Made by a program: the position numbers and the translations under genes. From Pseudomonadota bacterium (GTDB lineage Bacteria > Pseudomonadota > Alphaproteobacteria > Rhizobiales > Kaistiaceae): DNA of 8,580 nt. The notes under the pieces are model-generated. The model made no database searches, had not been told where the DNA came from, and saw nothing but the letters and a program-made list of their open reading frames with translations. Shown piece by piece: positions 5,655-8,580 of this stretch. How positions within the stretch are numbered: the stretch's first letter is position 1; the number at the start of each line of letters is the position of its first letter. The DNA is taken from positions 1 through 8,580 of the forward strand of contig JAEWAD010000273.1 in the NCBI GenBank assembly GCA_023391905.1, given 5' to 3'.

Positions 5655-6083
5655 AGTAGAGAACATTGCATAGCCTTCCAATCAAGCTTGAGACAACTAG
5701 CTTGAGCGGGAGAAGAAACTGTCCTTGATGAACACGTGACATGCGCCGTCGCATTCGCGACGATCGGAGGTTGTTGTCGACAGGTAAAGCCATGACGTGC
5801 GAGTGCAGCCGGCACGGCTGATATCTCGCCCAGCCCCTGTCCCGGGTGAATAGATCGCGTGACGGTTCGTCGATCTCTTCCGGAAATCCCTTCCGCAAAA
5901 CCTGTAGACGCTGCCGCACCCCGGGGAGGAGCCTGCGGGTAGGCATCAAGGATCATCATTACATCGCGTGGCGAGCAGGAATGCCTGCCAGGCATCCGGT
6001 TCCGATGGCTTCGAGCACGCTGAACCGGCGATGGATCATCGTTACCGCCAGGATCCGTCCAAGGCGACGTCTGATTAAGTTCT
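5655..6083. other. Gene-free divergent region with repeats and palindromes
   Basis: No convincing gene is seen between the META-domain gene and the ABC operon; the open frames here have arginine/serine-rich, non-protein-like translations and no ribosome binding sites. Elements seen are the palindrome TCAAGCTTGA (5682-5691), the direct repeat AGCTTGAG (5685-5692 and 5699-5706), and hairpins at 5747-5762 (CGTCGC/GCGACG), 5806-5820 (CAGCC/GGCTG) and 5881-5895 (CGGAA/TTCCG). There are also a palindrome at 5981-5995 and a repeat GGATCATC(A/G)TTAC at 5950 and 6033. It probably holds the control region of the ABC operon, and could hide a small RNA. A clear promoter for the operon was not found. Confidence 0.4.
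5981..5995. repeat. 15-bp perfect palindrome upstream of the ABC operon
   Basis: ATGCCTG-C-CAGGCAT, a 7-bp arm pair around one central base, starts 115 bp before the ATPase start. The half-site AGGCATC occurs again at 5941-5947. It is a candidate operator for a local sugar-responsive regulator; function is inferred only. Confidence 0.35.
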
Positions 6084-6089
6084 GGGAGG
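6084..6089 (+). promoter_or_regulatory. Ribosome binding site choosing ATG 6096 for the ABC ATPase
   Basis: GGGAGG ends six bases before ATG 6096. A second in-frame ATG at 6090 directly abuts this sequence and is too close to be used, so the protein most likely starts MASVEF. Confidence 0.7.
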
Positions 6090-6095
6090 ATGTGT

Positions 6096-7157
<1,062 letters not shown>

Positions 7158-7181
7158 AGATCGTCAACATCCGAGGCACAT

Positions 7182-7215
7182 GCCGTTTCGGAACGGCGTC
7201 CTGCGCTGAGCAGGA
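7182..7215 (+). repeat. Tandem intercistronic hairpins between ABC genes
   Basis: Stem GCCGTT (7182-7187) pairs with AACGGC (7192-7197) over a TCGG loop, and is followed at once by TCCTGC (7199-7204) with GCAGGA (7210-7215) over a 5-nt loop. There is no T tract. Structures in this place commonly slow 3'-5' mRNA decay and help raise binding-protein expression over the ATPase; that role is inferred here. Confidence 0.45.
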
Positions 7216-7244
7216 GATTTCCGCATCACAGGAGAAGGACACCC

Positions 7245-8558
7245 ATGACCTTGAACAGACGCCATTTTCTCGCTTCGTCCGCCGGCCTCGTCGCCGCGGC
7301 CGGTTTCGGCGGCCTCGGCAGCAGCCGGGCTTTCGCGCAGGCAGCCCCGGTCTACAAGCCGGAAGAAGGCGCGTCGCTGCGCCTGCTGCGCTGGGTTCCG
7401 TTCGTCGCCGGTGAGGAAGCGGCCTGGCTCGAGAACACGCGCAAGTTCACCGAGGCCACGGGTGTCCAGGTCCGCATCGACAAGGAGAGCTGGGAGGACG
7501 TTCGTCCGAAGGCCGCCGTCGCCGCCAATATCGGCTCGGGCCCCGACATGGTGATGAGCTGGTTCGACGATCCGCAGCAATATCCCGACAAGCTGGTCGA
7601 CCTGACCGAGCTCGGCGAATATCTCGGCAGCGCCCATGGCGGCTGGTATCCGGGCCTCGAGGGCTACGCCAAGCGCGACGGCAAGTTCATCGCCCTGCCG
7701 CTCTGCGCGATCGGCAACGCGATCGTCTATCGCGACAGCCACATGAAGGCCGCCGGCTTCAACGAGTTCCCGAAGGACACCGCCGGCTTCCTCGAGCTCT
7801 GCAAGGCCCTCCAGGCCAAGGGCACGCCGGCCGGCTTCCCGCATGGCAAGGCCGTCGGCGACGGCAACAACTATGCCCACTGGCTGCTCTGGAGCCATGG
7901 CGGCAAGATGATCGACGAGGGCGGCAATGTCGTCCTGAACAGCCCCGAGACCCTCGCCGCCGTCCGCTATGCGCAGGAGCTCTACAAGACCTTCATCCCG
8001 GGCACGGAAAGCTGGCAGGACGTCAACAACAACCGCGCCTTCCTGGCCGGCCAGGTATCGCTGACCGCCAACGGCGTCTCGGTCTACTATGCCGCCATCA
8101 AGGACCCGGCGATGAAGGAAATCGCCGAGGACATGCGCTCGGTCAACCTGCCGATCGGCCCGGTCGGCGAATCCGTCGAGCTGCACCAGGCGTCGACGCT
8201 TTCGATCTTCAAGCACACGAAGTATCCGGAAGCGGCCAAGGCCTATCTGCAGTTCATGTACCAGGCCGACAACATGAACGACTGGATCACGGGCGCCAGC
8301 GCCTATTGCTGCCAGCCGCTCAAGGCCTTCGCCTCCAATCCGGTCTGGACCAGCAACCCGATCCACGAGGCCTATGCCAAGGCTTCGGCCTCGCTGCGTC
8401 CGAACGGCTATGCCGGCCCGCTCGGCACCGCCTCGGCCGCCACCATGGCCGACTACGTGCTGGTCGACATGTTCGCGACCGCCGTCACCGGCCAGATGTC
8501 TCCCGAAGACGCGATCGCCCAGGCCGAACGTCGCGCCCTGCGCTACTACCGCGTCTAA
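7245..8558 (+). CDS. Tat-exported family 1 extracellular solute-binding protein
   Basis: Periplasmic receptor of the sugar ABC importer encoded by this operon. The 437-residue precursor begins with a twin-arginine signal, NRRHFLASSAGLVAAAGFGG, with cleavage predicted after AFA or AQA (31-33). The mature part has features of family 1 binding proteins: an N-terminal strand LRLLRWVPF, a TEATGVQVRI segment (69-78), ANIGSGPDMVMSWFDDP (94-110), and the hinge strands around GKFIALPLCAIGNAIVYR (146-163). A C-terminal lobe ends in SPEDAIAQAERRALRYYRV. Start ATG 7245 is preceded by AGGAGAAGGA (7230-7239). An unusual vicinal Cys355-Cys356 lies in the segment that often lines the ligand pocket. The ligand is not identifiable from sequence; a sugar, sugar alcohol or glycoside is likely because the partner ATPase is of MalK/UgpC type. 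Confidence is high for the class and low for the substrate. Confidence 0.93.
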   Translation: MTLNRRHFLASSAGLVAAAGFGGLGSSRAFAQAAPVYKPEEGASLRLLRWVPFVAGEEAAWLENTRKFTEATGVQVRIDKESWEDVRPKAAVAANIGSGPDMVMSWFDDPQQYPDKLVDLTELGEYLGSAHGGWYPGLEGYAKRDGKFIALPLCAIGNAIVYRDSHMKAAGFNEFPKDTAGFLELCKALQAKGTPAGFPHGKAVGDGNNYAHWLLWSHGGKMIDEGGNVVLNSPETLAAVRYAQELYKTFIPGTESWQDVNNNRAFLAGQVSLTANGVSVYYAAIKDPAMKEIAEDMRSVNLPIGPVGESVELHQASTLSIFKHTKYPEAAKAYLQFMYQADNMNDWITGASAYCCQPLKAFASNPVWTSNPIHEAYAKASASLRPNGYAGPLGTASAATMADYVLVDMFATAVTGQMSPEDAIAQAERRALRYYRV

Positions 8559-8580
8559 GCGGCACCCCGGTTTCCCGCCG

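Noticed and set aside
5792..5821. Nine-codon frame MTCECSRHG, considered as a cysteine-containing leader peptide
   Set aside because: Only a poor ribosome binding site is present and there is no attenuator-type alternative hairpin pair leading to the ABC operon nearly 280 bp downstream. It is too short to separate from chance.
5560..5949. 130-codon N-terminal extension of the META-domain frame
   Set aside because: A strong AAGGAG precedes ATG 5559, which begins a proper signal peptide. The extension crosses a predicted promoter and has no family similarity.
7164..8366. 400-codon open frame antisense to the binding-protein gene
   Set aside because: It is a shadow of a well-supported gene; long antisense frames are expected with this codon bias.

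Overview
The window is a chromosomal segment of a GC-rich alphaproteobacterium, most likely of the order Hyphomicrobiales (Rhizobiales). This is inferred from the strong G/C third-position bias (which also opens long false antisense frames), the eukaryote-like NADP isocitrate dehydrogenase, the promoter-like sequence TGCTATAGG before icd, and a CUT1-type sugar ABC locus with a Tat-exported binding protein. Genus is not resolved.

Layout. (1) 2-319, plus strand: the C-terminal end of a luciferase-like flavin-dependent oxidoreductase, cut by the window edge. (2) 297-1936, minus strand: a two-gene unit, trmJ (tRNA/rRNA 2'-O-methyltransferase family) followed by murI (glutamate racemase). The two genes overlap by four bases, with murI starting at TTG inside the trmJ stop. 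The murI 3' end overlaps the oxidoreductase 3' end by 23 bp. (3) 2063-2626, plus strand: an HdeD/DUF308 six-helix membrane protein, divergent from trmJ and closed by a clear intrinsic terminator. (4) 2970-4181, plus strand: icd, preceded by a plausible promoter and followed by a perfect 12-bp hairpin with a TTCG loop. (5) 4292-4744, plus strand: a small GNAT acetyltransferase. (6) 4765-5559, minus strand: an exported two-domain protein, YbaY/YscW-like plus META/HslJ-like. (7) 5560-6095: a 536-bp gene-free divergent region, AT-rich near the META gene, with several inverted repeats. One 11-bp perfect inverted repeat lies over a predicted promoter. (8) 6096-8558, plus strand: the start of a carbohydrate ABC importer operon, a UgpC/MalK-type ATPase then a Tat-exported solute-binding protein. 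The permeases are probably beyond the right edge.

Most genes are housekeeping or common accessory genes: cell-wall D-glutamate supply, RNA modification, TCA cycle and NADPH supply, envelope proteins and sugar uptake. I see no CRISPR array, insertion sequence, tRNA, rRNA, toxin-antitoxin or phage-defence module, and no convincing new multi-gene system. The most rewarding places for a second look are the regulatory DNA between the META-domain gene and the ABC operon, the YbaY-META fusion protein, and a vicinal cysteine pair in the solute-binding protein.
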